Below, piece by piece: positions 19,686-30,253 of a DNA stretch of 64,000 nt. Location of the stretch: positions 329,769 to 393,768 of the forward strand of contig NZ_LN907827.1 of the NCBI RefSeq assembly GCF_001517405.1. Direction: 5' to 3'. Both the position numbers and the translations under genes were made by a program. Below the pieces are notes generated by a model, which was given only the letters and a program-made list of their open reading frames with translations, had not been told where the DNA came from and searched no databases. Every line of letters starts with the position of its first letter. Within the stretch, counting starts at the first letter, position 1. The DNA comes from Duffyella gerundensis. Its GTDB lineage: Bacteria > Pseudomonadota > Gammaproteobacteria > Enterobacterales > Enterobacteriaceae.

Positions 19686-19733
19686 TCGGCGGCCTGTAAC
19701 ACAATAAGAACAACGGGTTTTGAGGAGATTTAC

Positions 19734-20492
19734 GTGAAGCAGACGCAACGTCATGACGCTATCATCGATCTGGTGCGTCGGCAGGGATATGTCAGTACCG
19801 AAGAGCTGGTTGAGCACTTTGATGTCAGTCCACAAACCATCCGTCGCGATCTCAACGATCTGGCGGATCAGAACAAAATCCAGCGTCATCACGGCGGCGC
19901 AGCGCTGCCTTCAACGTCAGAAAACACCGCCTGGCAGGATCGTAAAATGATGTGGTCAGCGGAAAAAGCGCGCATTGCGCAGCGAGTCGCCAGCCAGATC
20001 CCGGATGGCGCGACGCTGTTTATCGATATTGGCACCACGCCGGAAGCGGTGGCGCATGCGCTGATGAATCACAACGATCTGCGCATTGTCACCAATAACC
20101 TCAACGTCGCTATGCTGCTGATGTCGAAGCCCGATTTTAGGCTGATCATTGCCGGTGGTGAAGTACGCACGCGCGATGGCGGCATCATGGGAGAAGCGAC
20201 GCTCGATTTCATCTCCCAGTTCCGTCTCGACTACGGCATTTTAGGCATCAGCGGCATCGACATGGATGGCTCGTTGCTGGAGTTCGACTATCACGAAGTG
20301 CGCACTAAGCGGGCAATTATCGACAATTCGCGCTGCGTGATGTTGGTTACTGATCATTCGAAGTTTGGCCGCAACGCCATGGTCAATCTCGGCAACATGA
20401 GCCTGGTAGACTATCTGTTTACCGATCAGGCGCCGCCCGCCAGCGTGATGAAAGTCATCGAACAGCATGAGGTTCACCTCGAGCTCTGTTAA
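19734..20492 (+). CDS. glpR: Glycerol-3-phosphate regulon repressor GlpR
   Basis: 252 aa DeoR-family repressor. Helix-turn-helix at about residues 19-40 ([20 protein letters not shown]), then a DeoR C-terminal sensor domain that binds glycerol-3-phosphate. The start is GTG at 19734, chosen for the strong GAGGAG 6-11 nt upstream and the family N-terminus KQTQRHDAI. It probably represses glpD through the operator at 18308-18325. Its TAA overlaps the stop codon of the convergent malT. Confidence 0.97.
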   Translation: MKQTQRHDAIIDLVRRQGYVSTEELVEHFDVSPQTIRRDLNDLADQNKIQRHHGGAALPSTSENTAWQDRKMMWSAEKARIAQRVASQIPDGATLFIDIGTTPEAVAHALMNHNDLRIVTNNLNVAMLLMSKPDFRLIIAGGEVRTRDGGIMGEATLDFISQFRLDYGILGISGIDMDGSLLEFDYHEVRTKRAIIDNSRCVMLVTDHSKFGRNAMVNLGNMSLVDYLFTDQAPPASVMKVIEQHEVHLELC

Positions 20493-23212
20493 GCCTGGCT
20501 GACGCTCATCCCCATCAGGTGCAGCAGTTGCTGTGCCTGCTGGACCGCTTCCTGACGATGCGCCACACCGAGTTTCTGATAAAGGTTGCGGATATGCGTT
20601 TTGATGGTGGTTTGCGCCACCGCCAGTTCGCCTGCGATTTGGTCGTTACTGTAACCGGAATAGATCAAACCTAAAACCTGCCACTCACGCTGGGTCAGCG
20701 GGCTGGTACGAATCAGCTCCGGCACCTGTGGATGGGTCAGCAGGCGATGCACAAAGCCTTCGTCGAAATGCGCAAATTTATGCCGGTGATGCTGATTAAT
20801 GTCACGCAGGATGCGGTTCGCGCGATGCTGCTCCAGTTCCGGCAGCGCATTCAATTGCAGCAACTGTCGCAGCTGCTGCGCCATCGCTTCGCCTTCAATC
20901 ACAAAATGACTGACAAAACCGGTGCGGTTTGCCAGCGACAGCGCCTCAATCAGCGCCTGCTGTGCCGCCGTTTTGCGATCGGTTTGCCAGTAAAGCAGGT
21001 TAAGCAGCAACAGGTTACGATTGAGATCGCTGACCAGTCGCAGACGCCGTGCGCTCTCATTTAACCGATCGAGCACCGCTTCCGCCGCGGCATAATCGCC
21101 GAGCAGAATCTGCGCGCGAGCAATGTTGCGCCACTGTCCCTGCATAAAATGATTATCGGCCTGCGCCGGTTTCCGCGTCTGTTGTAGCCAGCTCGCTGCC
21201 GCGGATTTGTCGTCGGTCATTTGCCAGTAGATCAGCCGCGGTTTATCGGCATTGGTCACCCAGTCGCTGTGATACTGGCCGTTGCTCAGCAGATTTTCGC
21301 AACGGATCAGGTGGCGGCGGGCATTATCCAGATCGCCACGTGCCAGCGCGCATTTGGCAAGCATCGCCAGACACTGCAGCTGCTGTTGCGGATGGAAGTT
21401 TTCCAGCACTAACAAACCCTGACGCGCGGCGGCTTCTGCCTGATCCAGTTGCGCCCATGACCACAGCAGCTGCGCACGGATGCGCAGCAAAAATTCATGC
21501 ATCGGCAGTTGGGTTAACCCTTCATCATGAACCAGCTGAAAGGCTTTTTCCTGCGTATCAAAAGCGCTTTGCAAATAGCCCTGTGCCAGCAGAATTTCGC
21601 TCTGTTGCAGCAGCGCCCACAGCGCGTAATGGCAGATATCGTGCTGACGCGCCATCTGATCGGTCTGCATCATCATCTGCATCGCCTCATCCAGCCGACC
21701 GTGACAGTGCAGCACTTCGCCTTTAACGGACGTGGCAACAATGCGGCTGTAGAAGCTGGAAAGCGGCAGCACCGCCAGCGCTTTGGTCGCCAGCAGTTCG
21801 GCTTCGTTTGGCTGTCCGGCATTGATAGCAACCTGTGCGCGAATCGCGTCAAACTCGGCGCTCAGTACGCTGTCGACCGCCAGATGTTGTTGCGCCATGC
21901 CTTCTTCCGCCCGCGCCAGCAACATATTCACTTCGCTGTAGCGATGCTGGCTCTGTGCCAGCCACGCCTGTAGCAAAATCAGCCGCGGCGTCTCCACGCG
22001 CTGTTCCCAGCTCAGGGCATTTAATCCCTCTTCCAGCAGCGCCAACTCACTGTGATTAAACAGCGACCAGGCGTGATTCAGCAGGATATCGCGCAGCAGT
22101 GGCTTATCGTCGGCGGCCAGCGCGTGGTGCATTGCCTCATTGGCAAACCCCAGCGCCATCCAGCCTTCGGCCGCGGCGCGGTGAATGTGTTGCAATTCGC
22201 CGCCTAATTCCCACTGGCAGCGCTGACGCAGGAAAGAGGCGAACAGCGGATGGAATTTGAACCATTCGCCGCTGTCATCCATACGCTGCAGGAATAAGCC
22301 CTGCCGTTCAGTCTCTTCCAGCCGCAGCTGGGCATTCTCTTCGCCGGTAAGACGATGAATCAGGCTTTCATTCATGGAGCGCAGCACCGAGCTGCGCAGC
22401 AGAAAGTCGCGCGTACTGCTGTCGACGCAGTCCAGCACTTCATCAACCAGATAATCAGAAAGGTGGCTGGCATTAATGCCGGACAGTCGTTGCGCTGACT
22501 GATGCGTCGGCGTGTTGGATTGCCGTTCAGAAAGAGCAATCAGTTGCAGTGCCGTGGCCCAGCCCGCGACTTCATCGCACAGACGCTGAGAATCGCCGTC
22601 GTCGATCGGCTGCTGCAGGCGGCAGTTGAAAAACTGGCGCGCTTCATCATGGGTGAAGGCCAGCGACTGGCTGTTGATCTCCAGCAACTGTTCACGCACG
22701 CGCAGGTTAGCAATGCCCAGCGAAGGCAAATTACGTGACAGCACAATCAGCGTCAGGTTTTCGGGCTGATGGCGAATAAAGAAGCGCATCGCCTGATGAA
22801 TCTGTTCGTTGGTCAGCAGATGATAATCATCAATCACCAGATAAATAGGGCGATCCAGCGTCGCCAGCTCGATAAAAAGCTGCGAAAACAGGGCGCTAAG
22901 GTTGGCATACTGCCGTTTTTGCGCCATCGCTTCACTGCGCACGCAGTGATTGCCGGTGGCCTGCTGAATCGCAGCCATCAGATAGCTGGCGAAGCGCTCG
23001 GGGTAGTTGTCGCTCTCATCGAGTGAGAACCAGCCAAGATCGTTTTTTCCACTGGCCCACTGGGCGACCAGCGTGGTTTTTCCGTAGCCTGCCGGACTGG
23101 CCACCAGTGCAAGACGATAATTGGGCGTGCCCGCCAGTCTGGCGATCAATCGCTCGCGGATAATGGTGTGTTGCAGGCGCAGAGGGCGGCTTAGTTTTGA
23201 TGGTATCAGCAT
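20489..23212 (-). CDS. malT: Maltose regulon activator MalT
   Basis: 907 aa (E. coli 901). A STAND-class ATP-dependent activator that oligomerises on binding maltotriose and ATP. Walker A PAGYGKTT is at residues 40-47 and YLVIDDYH further on is Walker B-like. A winged-helix and TPR-like superhelical sensor fills the middle, and a LuxR-type HTH ([20 protein letters not shown] start) lies at the C-terminus. Divergent from malPQ. Its stop codon overlaps that of glpR, and rtcBA/rtcR, found between these genes in E. coli, are missing. Confidence 0.97.
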   Translation of the reverse strand: MLIPSKLSRPLRLQHTIIRERLIARLAGTPNYRLALVASPAGYGKTTLVAQWASGKNDLGWFSLDESDNYPERFASYLMAAIQQATGNHCVRSEAMAQKRQYANLSALFSQLFIELATLDRPIYLVIDDYHLLTNEQIHQAMRFFIRHQPENLTLIVLSRNLPSLGIANLRVREQLLEINSQSLAFTHDEARQFFNCRLQQPIDDGDSQRLCDEVAGWATALQLIALSERQSNTPTHQSAQRLSGINASHLSDYLVDEVLDCVDSSTRDFLLRSSVLRSMNESLIHRLTGEENAQLRLEETERQGLFLQRMDDSGEWFKFHPLFASFLRQRCQWELGGELQHIHRAAAEGWMALGFANEAMHHALAADDKPLLRDILLNHAWSLFNHSELALLEEGLNALSWEQRVETPRLILLQAWLAQSQHRYSEVNMLLARAEEGMAQQHLAVDSVLSAEFDAIRAQVAINAGQPNEAELLATKALAVLPLSSFYSRIVATSVKGEVLHCHGRLDEAMQMMMQTDQMARQHDICHYALWALLQQSEILLAQGYLQSAFDTQEKAFQLVHDEGLTQLPMHEFLLRIRAQLLWSWAQLDQAEAAARQGLLVLENFHPQQQLQCLAMLAKCALARGDLDNARRHLIRCENLLSNGQYHSDWVTNADKPRLIYWQMTDDKSAAASWLQQTRKPAQADNHFMQGQWRNIARAQILLGDYAAAEAVLDRLNESARRLRLVSDLNRNLLLLNLLYWQTDRKTAAQQALIEALSLANRTGFVSHFVIEGEAMAQQLRQLLQLNALPELEQHRANRILRDINQHHRHKFAHFDEGFVHRLLTHPQVPELIRTSPLTQREWQVLGLIYSGYSNDQIAGELAVAQTTIKTHIRNLYQKLGVAHRQEAVQQAQQLLHLMGMSVSQA

Positions 23213-23586
23213 GGATTACACTTCATCGCGTGAAACACCAGGAAACAAAAGGAATTATTTTAAGGCGTGTAATTAAGCACTTTCGTTGCGAAGTGTTTTG
23301 AAAGCAAGTATTCGCTTACCTCAGTTACCAGTTAGTTGCACCTCATCACAATTCCTTATGACATCGCTTACACCCCGCCGGTTTTTTTACGGTACAAAGA
23401 GGGTATCAGCCGCTGCGCTTGTTGTTTCTCAGCCTGGCTATCGACAACCGGACGACTCGCGAGATGCGCTACGCCCTGTCTCTCCACCCCAGGCGTTTGC
23501 AAGCCGGGAGGATGTTCAGTTAACGGACGGGCGTCAGCATGTGCGCAATGACTTTTCCTGAGTCCTATTCACCGAAGGGGATCTGT
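23213..23586. promoter_or_regulatory. malT-malPQ divergent control region
   Basis: 374 bp without a gene. Two stretches resemble MalT boxes (GGGGA-type hexamers followed by G/A-rich bases): CTCCACCCC at 23482-23490, which is GGGGTGGAG on the other strand, and GGGAGGATG at 23506-23514. They lie about 75-105 nt before malP, a reasonable place for MalT. Both assignments are tentative. A TCACA half-site at 23345-23349 could be part of a CRP site for malT. The malP RBS AAGGGGA is at 23576-23582. Confidence 0.4.
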
Positions 23587-25998
23587 ATGTCACAGCAAAC
23601 ATTTAATCCTGCACGCTTTGACGCTGCATTGACACGGCAGTGGCAGTTGTGGGGTCTCTCCTCTGCACAAGAGATGACGCCGCAGCAATGGTGGCAGGCG
23701 GTCAGCGGTGCGCTGGCTGAGCTGCTGGCCGCCCAGCCAGCCGCGCCGATGGCCACTGACCAACGGCATGTCAACTATCTTTCCATGGAATTCCTGATTG
23801 GTCGTCTGACCGGCAACAACCTGTTAAATCTCGGCTGGTTTGATGAAGTAAAAACGGTACTGGCGCAATATGACGTCGATTTGAGCCATTTGCTGGAGGA
23901 AGAGGTCGATCCGGCGCTGGGCAACGGCGGGTTAGGGCGTTTAGCCGCCTGCTATCTCGATTCGATGGCCACGGTAGGGCAGTCTGCTATCGGCTATGGT
24001 CTCAACTATCAATATGGTCTGTTTCGTCAGCGCTTTGACGACGGCGAGCAGAAAGAGTCGCCGGATGACTGGCATCGCGAATCCTATCCGTGGTTTCGCC
24101 ATAACAGCGCGCTGAACGTTACTGTCGGCTTAGGCGGCACGGTCTGCAAAGAGGAAGATGGGCGCATGCGCTGGGAACCGGCGTTTATGCTGCGCGGCGA
24201 AGCCTGGGATCTGCCGGTTGTTGGCTATGGCAACGGCGTCACGCAGCCGCTGCGTCTCTGGCAGGCGACGCACGCTCAGCCATTTGATCTATCGCTGTTT
24301 AACGAGGGCGAATTCCTGCAGGCGGAGCAGCAGGGCATCGATGCGGCAAAACTCACCAAGGTACTTTATCCCAACGACAATCACGAAGAAGGCAAACGCC
24401 TGCGCCTGATGCAGCAATATTTCCAGTGCGCCTGTTCGGTGGCCGATATTTTGCGTCGTCATCATCTGGCTGGACGCGCGATTGCCGATCTGCCCGATTA
24501 CGAAGTGATTCAGCTCAACGATACCCATCCCACCATCGCTATCCCGGAAATGCTGCGCGTGCTGCTGGACGAGCATCAGCTCTGCTGGGACGAAGCCTGG
24601 CGCATCACCAGCCAGCTATTTGCCTACACCAACCATACGCTGATGCCGGAAGCGCTGGAGCGCTGGGATGAAGCACTGGTGGAGAACCTGCTGCCGCGTC
24701 ATTACCTGATCGTGAAAGAGATCGATAAACGTCTGCGCAAGCAGGTGGCACACGCCTGGCCCGGCGACACCGAAAAGCTGGCGAAGCTGGCGAAGCTGGC
24801 GATACTGCACGATAAGCAGCTGCGTATGGCTAATCTGTGCGTGGTCAGCGGATTCGCGGTTAACGGCGTGGCGGCGCTGCACTCCGATTTGGTAGTGAAA
24901 GATCTGTTCCCGGAATATCACCAGCTGTGGCCCTACAAATTCCACAATATCACCAACGGCATTACGCCGCGTCGCTGGCTGAAGCAGTGTAACCCGGCGC
25001 TCGCCACGCTGATCGATCAAACGTTGAACGTGGAGTGGGTTACCCATCTTGATGCGCTGCGTGGGCTGGAGCCTTTTGCTGAAGATGCCGCCTTCCGTGA
25101 ACGCTATCGTCAAATCAAGCAGGATAATAAAGTGCGGCTGGTGGCGTACATCGATCGCGTGACCGGCATCAAGGTCAACCCGCATGCGATGTTCGACGTG
25201 CAGATAAAACGCCTGCATGAGTACAAACGTCAGCACCTCGGATTGATGCATATTCTACACTGTTACCGTGAGCTGCGAGACAACCCGCACGCTGACATTG
25301 TGCCACGCGTCTTTCTGTTCGGCGCGAAGGCAGCGCCGGGATACTATCTGGCGAAAAATATTATTTACGCTATTAATAAAGTGGCGGATGTCATTAACAA
25401 CGATCCGCTGGTGGGTGACCGCCTGAAAGTGGTGTTTATCCCGGATTACCGTATTACGGCAGCCGAACTGATGATTCCGGCCGCCGATCTTTCCGAGCAG
25501 ATCTCCACGGCAGGCTATGAGGCGTCGGGCACGGGCAATATGAAGCTGGCTCTGAATGGTGCATTAACCATCGGCACGCTGGATGGTGCCAACGTTGAGA
25601 TAGCTGAGCAGGTGGGCGAAGAGAATATCTTCATTTTCGGTAACAGTGTCGATCAGGTTAAAGCGTTAAAAGCCGATGGTTACAACCCGGCGAAGGTGCG
25701 TAAGAAAGATAAGCACCTTGATGGCCTGTTGAAAGAGCTGGAACACGGCTTGTTCAGCGATGGCGATGAGCATGCGTTTGATTTGATGCTTGAAAGCCTG
25801 ACGAAAAATGGCGATCCCTGGCTGGTACTGGCTGATTTTGCTGATTACATCGCCGCGCAGAAACGGGTTGAGGCGTTATGGCGCGACCGCGAAGCCTGGA
25901 CTCGCGCCGCTATTCTCAATACAGCTCGAACCGGAATGTTCAGTTCTGACCGTGCGATCCGCGACTACCAACAACGTATCTGGCAAGTGAAACGCTAA
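23587..25998 (+). CDS. malP: Maltodextrin phosphorylase
   Basis: 803 aa (E. coli 797). GT35 phosphorylase that turns maltodextrins and phosphate into glucose-1-phosphate and shorter dextrins in the cytosol. The PLP-lysine segment is [15 protein letters not shown]. The frame is open to 23539, but the ATG at 23587 is chosen because it follows AAGGGGA and gives the family start MSQ. A triple in-frame KLAKLAKLA repeat near residue 400 may reflect slippage. malQ begins 9 nt after its stop. Confidence 0.97.
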   Translation: MSQQTFNPARFDAALTRQWQLWGLSSAQEMTPQQWWQAVSGALAELLAAQPAAPMATDQRHVNYLSMEFLIGRLTGNNLLNLGWFDEVKTVLAQYDVDLSHLLEEEVDPALGNGGLGRLAACYLDSMATVGQSAIGYGLNYQYGLFRQRFDDGEQKESPDDWHRESYPWFRHNSALNVTVGLGGTVCKEEDGRMRWEPAFMLRGEAWDLPVVGYGNGVTQPLRLWQATHAQPFDLSLFNEGEFLQAEQQGIDAAKLTKVLYPNDNHEEGKRLRLMQQYFQCACSVADILRRHHLAGRAIADLPDYEVIQLNDTHPTIAIPEMLRVLLDEHQLCWDEAWRITSQLFAYTNHTLMPEALERWDEALVENLLPRHYLIVKEIDKRLRKQVAHAWPGDTEKLAKLAKLAILHDKQLRMANLCVVSGFAVNGVAALHSDLVVKDLFPEYHQLWPYKFHNITNGITPRRWLKQCNPALATLIDQTLNVEWVTHLDALRGLEPFAEDAAFRERYRQIKQDNKVRLVAYIDRVTGIKVNPHAMFDVQIKRLHEYKRQHLGLMHILHCYRELRDNPHADIVPRVFLFGAKAAPGYYLAKNIIYAINKVADVINNDPLVGDRLKVVFIPDYRITAAELMIPAADLSEQISTAGYEASGTGNMKLALNGALTIGTLDGANVEIAEQVGEENIFIFGNSVDQVKALKADGYNPAKVRKKDKHLDGLLKELEHGLFSDGDEHAFDLMLESLTKNGDPWLVLADFADYIAAQKRVEALWRDREAWTRAAILNTARTGMFSSDRAIRDYQQRIWQVKR

Positions 25999-26007
25999 GG
26001 ATTGTCT

Positions 26008-28065
26008 ATGGATCGAGAACAACTTGAAAAGGCTGCCAGCGCGGCCGGTATCGCCGCGGACTATATCAACGCGAAAGGGGAGCGCGAGGCGATCAGCCCG
26101 GAAACCATAGCGCTGCTGCTGGAAGCGATGGAAGATCCGGTGGATCGCTCTGCGCGACCGATTGCGCCGGTAAGCGTGATTGTCGGCGACGCAGAAAAAG
26201 TGCTGGCGGTGGAAGGCGAAGGCGATTTTAGCTGGCAGCTGATGACCGAAGCGGGTGAATCGCACAGCGGCCATGTGCAGGGCGGTCAACGCATTGCGTT
26301 GCCAGACCTTGTTCAGGGCTATCATGAGTTGACGCTTACTCAGCATGATAACAGCTGGCAATGCCGCATTATTATCGCGCCAGCGCGCTGTTTTGAGCCT
26401 GAGGCGTTGACCTCCGGCGGCAAACTGTGGGGCGCCTGCGCCCAGCTTTACACGTTGCGCTCGGAGCATAACTGGGGCATCGGCGATTTTGGCGATCTGG
26501 CCCGCATGCTCAAAGAAGTGGCCCGCCGCGGCGGTGCCTTTATCGGCCTGAACCCGATCCATTCGCTCTATCCGGCCAGCCCGGAGAGCGCCAGTCCGTA
26601 CAGTCCTTCTTCACGTCGCTGGCTCAACGTCATCTATATCGACGTTGCGGCGGTGCCTGATTTTCAGCAAAGCGAAGCCGCACAGCGCTGGTGGCAGGAA
26701 GAGCAGACGCAAAACCTGTTGGCTAAAGCGCGCGACAGCAAGTGGGTCGACTATCGCACCGTCACCGAGCTGAAACTCACGGCGCTGCGTTTTGCCTGGC
26801 AACAGTTCAAACAGCGCGATGAGCAGGATGCCGGTTTCCAGACTTTTGTTGCCGAAGGCGGCGACAGCCTTTACTGGCAGGCGGCCTATGATGCGATGCA
26901 TCAGGAGATGCTGCGTCAGGATGGTTCCCGCTGGGGCTGGCCAGCCTGGCCAGACGAATACCGTCGCGCTTCACGTCCGGCAGTGGCTGAATTCTGTCAG
27001 CAGCATGATGATGACGTGCAGTTCTATCTGTGGCTGCAATGGCTGGCAGACAGCCAGTTTGACCAGTGCTGGCAGCAGAGCCAGCAGGATGGCATGCCGG
27101 TGGGGCTTTACCGCGATCTGGCGGTCGGCGTAGCGCAGGGCGGGGCTGAAACCTGGCACGATGCCGAGCTTTATCGCCTGAAAGCCTCAGTGGGCGCGCC
27201 GCCAGATATTCTTGGTCCGCAGGGGCAGAACTGGGGCCTGCCGCCAATGGATCCGCACGTTATGCGCGAGCGTGGCTATCAGCCGTTTATTGAACTGCTG
27301 CGTGCCAACATGTCGAGCTGCGGTGCGCTGCGTATCGACCACGTGATGTCGATGCTGCGCCTGTGGTGGATCCCTTATGGCATGACCGCCGATCACGGCG
27401 CCTACATCTATTATCCGGTCGACGATCTGCTGGCGATTCTGGCGCTGGAGAGTCAGCGCAGTCAGTGCATGGTGCTGGGTGAAGATCTCGGTACGGTTCC
27501 AGAGGAGATTGTCGACAAGCTGCGCGACAGCGGCGTCTACTCCTGGAAGGTGCTCTACTTCGAGCAGGAAAATGCCACCACCTACCGTCTGCCGGCGAAG
27601 TGGCCGCGCCAGGCGATGGCCAGCGCCACCACGCACGATCTGCCTACGCTGGCGGGTTATTGGGGAGCAGAAGATTTGAGCCTCGGCGAAAAGCTGGGTG
27701 TCTATCCTGACAAAGAGGTGTTGGCAGGGCTGTATGAACAGCGCGCCGAACAGAAACAGGCGCTGCTTAATGCACTGCATGAGCATGGCTGTTTACCGAA
27801 CGATTTCCCGGTCGATGCAGAAAGCTGTGAAATGTCGCCAACGCTGAATCAGGCGATGCACAATTTCCTCGCCGATACCCACAGTGCGCTGTTGGGCCTG
27901 CAGCCGGAAGACTGGCTGGAAATGAGCGAGCCGGTTAACGTGCCCGGCACAGTGGATGAATATCCTAACTGGCGGCGTAAACTCAGTGCCACGCTGGAAG
28001 AGATGTTTGCTCGTCCTGAGCTGGATCGCCTGCTGGAAACCATTCAGCAGCGTCGCGCTCAGTAA
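26008..28065 (+). CDS. malQ: 4-alpha-glucanotransferase (amylomaltase)
   Basis: 685 aa (E. coli 694). GH77 enzyme that transfers glucan chains between maltodextrins and releases glucose. GH77 core segments include WGACAQLYTLRSEHNWGIGD, LRIDHVM (nucleophile Asp), MVLGEDLGTVP (acid/base Glu) and ATTHDLPTL (third Asp). ATG at 26008 is preferred over TTG at 26002 because the AAGGA at 25996-26000 is 7 nt from the ATG but only 1 nt from the TTG. Cotranscribed with malP and ended by a strong terminator. Confidence 0.97.
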   Translation: MDREQLEKAASAAGIAADYINAKGEREAISPETIALLLEAMEDPVDRSARPIAPVSVIVGDAEKVLAVEGEGDFSWQLMTEAGESHSGHVQGGQRIALPDLVQGYHELTLTQHDNSWQCRIIIAPARCFEPEALTSGGKLWGACAQLYTLRSEHNWGIGDFGDLARMLKEVARRGGAFIGLNPIHSLYPASPESASPYSPSSRRWLNVIYIDVAAVPDFQQSEAAQRWWQEEQTQNLLAKARDSKWVDYRTVTELKLTALRFAWQQFKQRDEQDAGFQTFVAEGGDSLYWQAAYDAMHQEMLRQDGSRWGWPAWPDEYRRASRPAVAEFCQQHDDDVQFYLWLQWLADSQFDQCWQQSQQDGMPVGLYRDLAVGVAQGGAETWHDAELYRLKASVGAPPDILGPQGQNWGLPPMDPHVMRERGYQPFIELLRANMSSCGALRIDHVMSMLRLWWIPYGMTADHGAYIYYPVDDLLAILALESQRSQCMVLGEDLGTVPEEIVDKLRDSGVYSWKVLYFEQENATTYRLPAKWPRQAMASATTHDLPTLAGYWGAEDLSLGEKLGVYPDKEVLAGLYEQRAEQKQALLNALHEHGCLPNDFPVDAESCEMSPTLNQAMHNFLADTHSALLGLQPEDWLEMSEPVNVPGTVDEYPNWRRKLSATLEEMFARPELDRLLETIQQRRAQ

Positions 28066-28082
28066 GCATTACGCAACAAAAA

Positions 28083-28109
28083 GGGACGATAATTATCGTC
28101 CCTTTTTTT
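28083..28109 (+). terminator. Terminator of malPQ
   Basis: GGGACGATAATTATCGTCCC (28083-28102) is a perfect dyad followed by seven T; A-rich sequence on its left allows it to act for the convergent nfuA as well. Confidence 0.9.
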
Positions 28110-28129
28110 ATGGCCGTGGTGCAGCGAAC

Positions 28130-28705
28130 TCAGTAGTACGAATGTTCGCCTGGCTGGTGCTCAGTGATATCACGCACGCCTTTCAGTTCCGGGAAGGCAG
28201 CCAGCAGTTCTTTCTCGATGCCTTCCTTCAGGGTGACATCGACCATAGAACAGCCGTTACAGCCGCCGCCAAACTGCAGAATCGCATAGCCTTCGTCGGT
28301 GATCTCCATCAGGGAAACCTTGCCGCCGTGACCTGCCAGCTGCGGGTTAATGGTCGCCTGCAGCTGATATTCCACGCGATCCATCAGCGGCGCATCGTCA
28401 GAGACCTTACGCATTTTGGCGTTAGGCGCTTTCAGCGTCAGCTGTGAACCCAGATTATCGGTAACGAAGTCAATTTCCGCCTCTTCGAGATAAGGCGCAC
28501 TGAGTTCGTCCACAAAGGCGGAAAGCTTCTCAAACTTCAGTTCGGTGTCCGTGGCTTCGACCGCGTCAGGTGGGCAATAGGAGACGCCGCACTCAGCGGT
28601 TGGCGTACCTGGATTGATCACGAAAACACGGATTTGAGTGCCATCTTCCTGACTTGATAGCAGTTTAGCAAAGTGCTCTTGGGCAGCATCGGTAATACGG
28701 ATCAT
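28130..28705 (-). CDS. nfuA: Fe-S biogenesis protein NfuA
   Basis: 191 aa, the same as E. coli. An A-type-like N-terminal domain (about 1-95) is joined to a Nfu domain with CNGC at Cys149 and Cys152, where a [4Fe-4S] cluster is held at a dimer interface and handed to targets such as aconitase and lipoyl synthase. Convergent with malQ; gntT, found between them in E. coli, is missing. Confidence 0.97.
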   Translation of the reverse strand: MIRITDAAQEHFAKLLSSQEDGTQIRVFVINPGTPTAECGVSYCPPDAVEATDTELKFEKLSAFVDELSAPYLEEAEIDFVTDNLGSQLTLKAPNAKMRKVSDDAPLMDRVEYQLQATINPQLAGHGGKVSLMEITDEGYAILQFGGGCNGCSMVDVTLKEGIEKELLAAFPELKGVRDITEHQPGEHSYY

Positions 28706-28763
28706 GGCAATTGCTCAATAGTTGACTAAATTACTTGGTTATTATACGCCCAACGCCGACCCT

Positions 28764-29444
28764 CTACAAGGTACGGCACAGGCACCATATTTGAATGCTG
28801 GCAGCGCCTGCGGCCAGCAACAGACGGCTAATTTCTGCCGCGGTACTGCCGGTAGTTACCACATCGTCCAGTAAAGCGATATGACGGCCACGCACATCAA
28901 TTTCAAGCCGGAAGGCGCCGCGCAGGTTTTTCCGGCGGGCGCGGGCGGTGAGCTGATGCTGCACGGCGCCTGCACGTTGACGGCATATTGCCTGCGGCAC
29001 ATAGCGACTGCCTGTCCAGCGAGCCAGCGGCTTCGCCAGCAGCGCAACCTGGTTAAAACCGCGTCGCCAGGCGCGATGGTGATGCAGCGGTACCGTCAAA
29101 ATCATATCGGGGCGTTGCAGCTGGCGATCGCGCCGTGCCTGTAACCAGCTTAGCAAAATGAGTCGCGCCAACATCACAGAGAGTGCGGTCACCCCAGAAA
29201 ACTTCAATTGGGAAACCAGCTGGCTCAACGGTGGCTGATAGGCGGTCACGGCTACCAGCGCATGCCACGGCGGCGGTTTTTGCAGGCAGCGACCGCACGG
29301 CTGATGGCTAAATGCGGGTAAGCCGCATTGCGGACAGCAGGGCGGCAACGGGGGTAATCGGCGCAGACAATGGCTGCACATACCCTGAACCGCAAGATGA
29401 AGCGGTAAGTGGCATAGCCAACAGCATCCCGGCATTGATAGCAT
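28764..29444 (-). CDS. gntX: ComF-family phosphoribosyltransferase-like protein GntX
   Basis: 226 aa (E. coli 227). Four CxxC-type pairs in the first 60 residues (CWLC, CSHC, CPQC, CGRC) probably bind zinc, followed by a type-I phosphoribosyltransferase fold with the PRPP motif ALLDDVVTTGST near the C-terminus. The frame is open to 29654, but that would overlap bioH; the ATG at 29444 has AAGGAGAG just upstream and matches the family start. Divergent from bioH. The family takes part in DNA uptake and use as a nutrient (ComF); the E. coli name reflects an old gluconate link. Confidence 0.95.
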   Translation of the reverse strand: MLSMPGCCWLCHLPLHLAVQGMCSHCLRRLPPLPPCCPQCGLPAFSHQPCGRCLQKPPPWHALVAVTAYQPPLSQLVSQLKFSGVTALSVMLARLILLSWLQARRDRQLQRPDMILTVPLHHHRAWRRGFNQVALLAKPLARWTGSRYVPQAICRQRAGAVQHQLTARARRKNLRGAFRLEIDVRGRHIALLDDVVTTGSTAAEISRLLLAAGAASIQIWCLCRTL

Positions 29445-29479
29445 AGCGCTCTCCTTTTTGACTCTCAGGACAATAACCG

Positions 29480-30253
29480 ATGACCCAGCTTTACTGGCAA
29501 ACAACCGGCAGTGGAGATCGCGATCTTGTGCTGCTGCACGGATGGGGATTGAACGCCGAAGTGTGGTCTTGCATTCGCGAGCGACTTGGCGCGCATTTCC
29601 GCCTGCACCTGGTGGACCTGCCAGGATACGGCCGCAGTGAGAACTTTCCGGCAATGACGCTGGAGGAGATGGCAGAGTGCCTACTGCCGTTTATGCCGTC
29701 GCAGACGCTGGTCCTGGGCTGGTCGCTTGGCGGCCTTGTTGCCAGCCAGCTGGCGCTGCGTGCGCCTCAGCGCGTGACTGGCTTGATCACCGTTGCCTCT
29801 TCGCCCTGTTTCAGCGCGACGGAAGCGTGGCCGGGCATAAAACCAGATACCCTGACGCAGTTTCAGCAGCAGCTTAGCGAAGATTTTAAACGCACGGTGG
29901 AACGTTTTCTGGCGTTGCAAACGCTGGGCACCGACACCGCCCGCGAAGATGCCCGCACCCTGAAAAACGTGGTGCTGCGGCTGCCGATGCCGCCGGTCGA
30001 CGTGCTGGAGGGAGGACTGAAAATTTTGCGCACTGCCGATCTGCGCGAGGCGATGCAAACGCTGCCGCAGCCGTTGCTGCGCATTTACGGTTATCTGGAC
30101 GGTCTGGTGCCACGCGCGATTGCACCCTTGCTGGATGCAGAGTGGCCAAACAGCGAGTCAGCGATCATGGAAAAAGCAGCGCATGCGCCGTTTATCTCTC
30201 ATCCTGAGGCATTCTGTGAGCAGGTCATCGCCTTTGCTGACCGCCTGCGCTAA
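29480..30253 (+). CDS. bioH: Pimeloyl-ACP methyl ester esterase BioH
   Basis: 257 aa alpha/beta hydrolase that removes the methyl group from pimeloyl-ACP methyl ester, ending the BioC-BioH pathway to the biotin precursor. Nucleophile Ser82 in GWSLGG; the acid is in YGYLDGL (about residue 207) and the base in KAAHAPF (about 235). HGWG near residues 20-23 forms the oxyanion loop. AGGA precedes the start by 9 nt. Its stop codon overlaps the convergent phosphorylase gene. Confidence 0.97.
   Translation: MTQLYWQTTGSGDRDLVLLHGWGLNAEVWSCIRERLGAHFRLHLVDLPGYGRSENFPAMTLEEMAECLLPFMPSQTLVLGWSLGGLVASQLALRAPQRVTGLITVASSPCFSATEAWPGIKPDTLTQFQQQLSEDFKRTVERFLALQTLGTDTAREDARTLKNVVLRLPMPPVDVLEGGLKILRTADLREAMQTLPQPLLRIYGYLDGLVPRAIAPLLDAEWPNSESAIMEKAAHAPFISHPEAFCEQVIAFADRLR

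Noticed and set aside
29445..29654. 70-residue N-terminal extension of gntX
   Set aside because: It lies antisense to the bioH start, has no similarity to the family, and AAGGAGAG marks the ATG at 29444.
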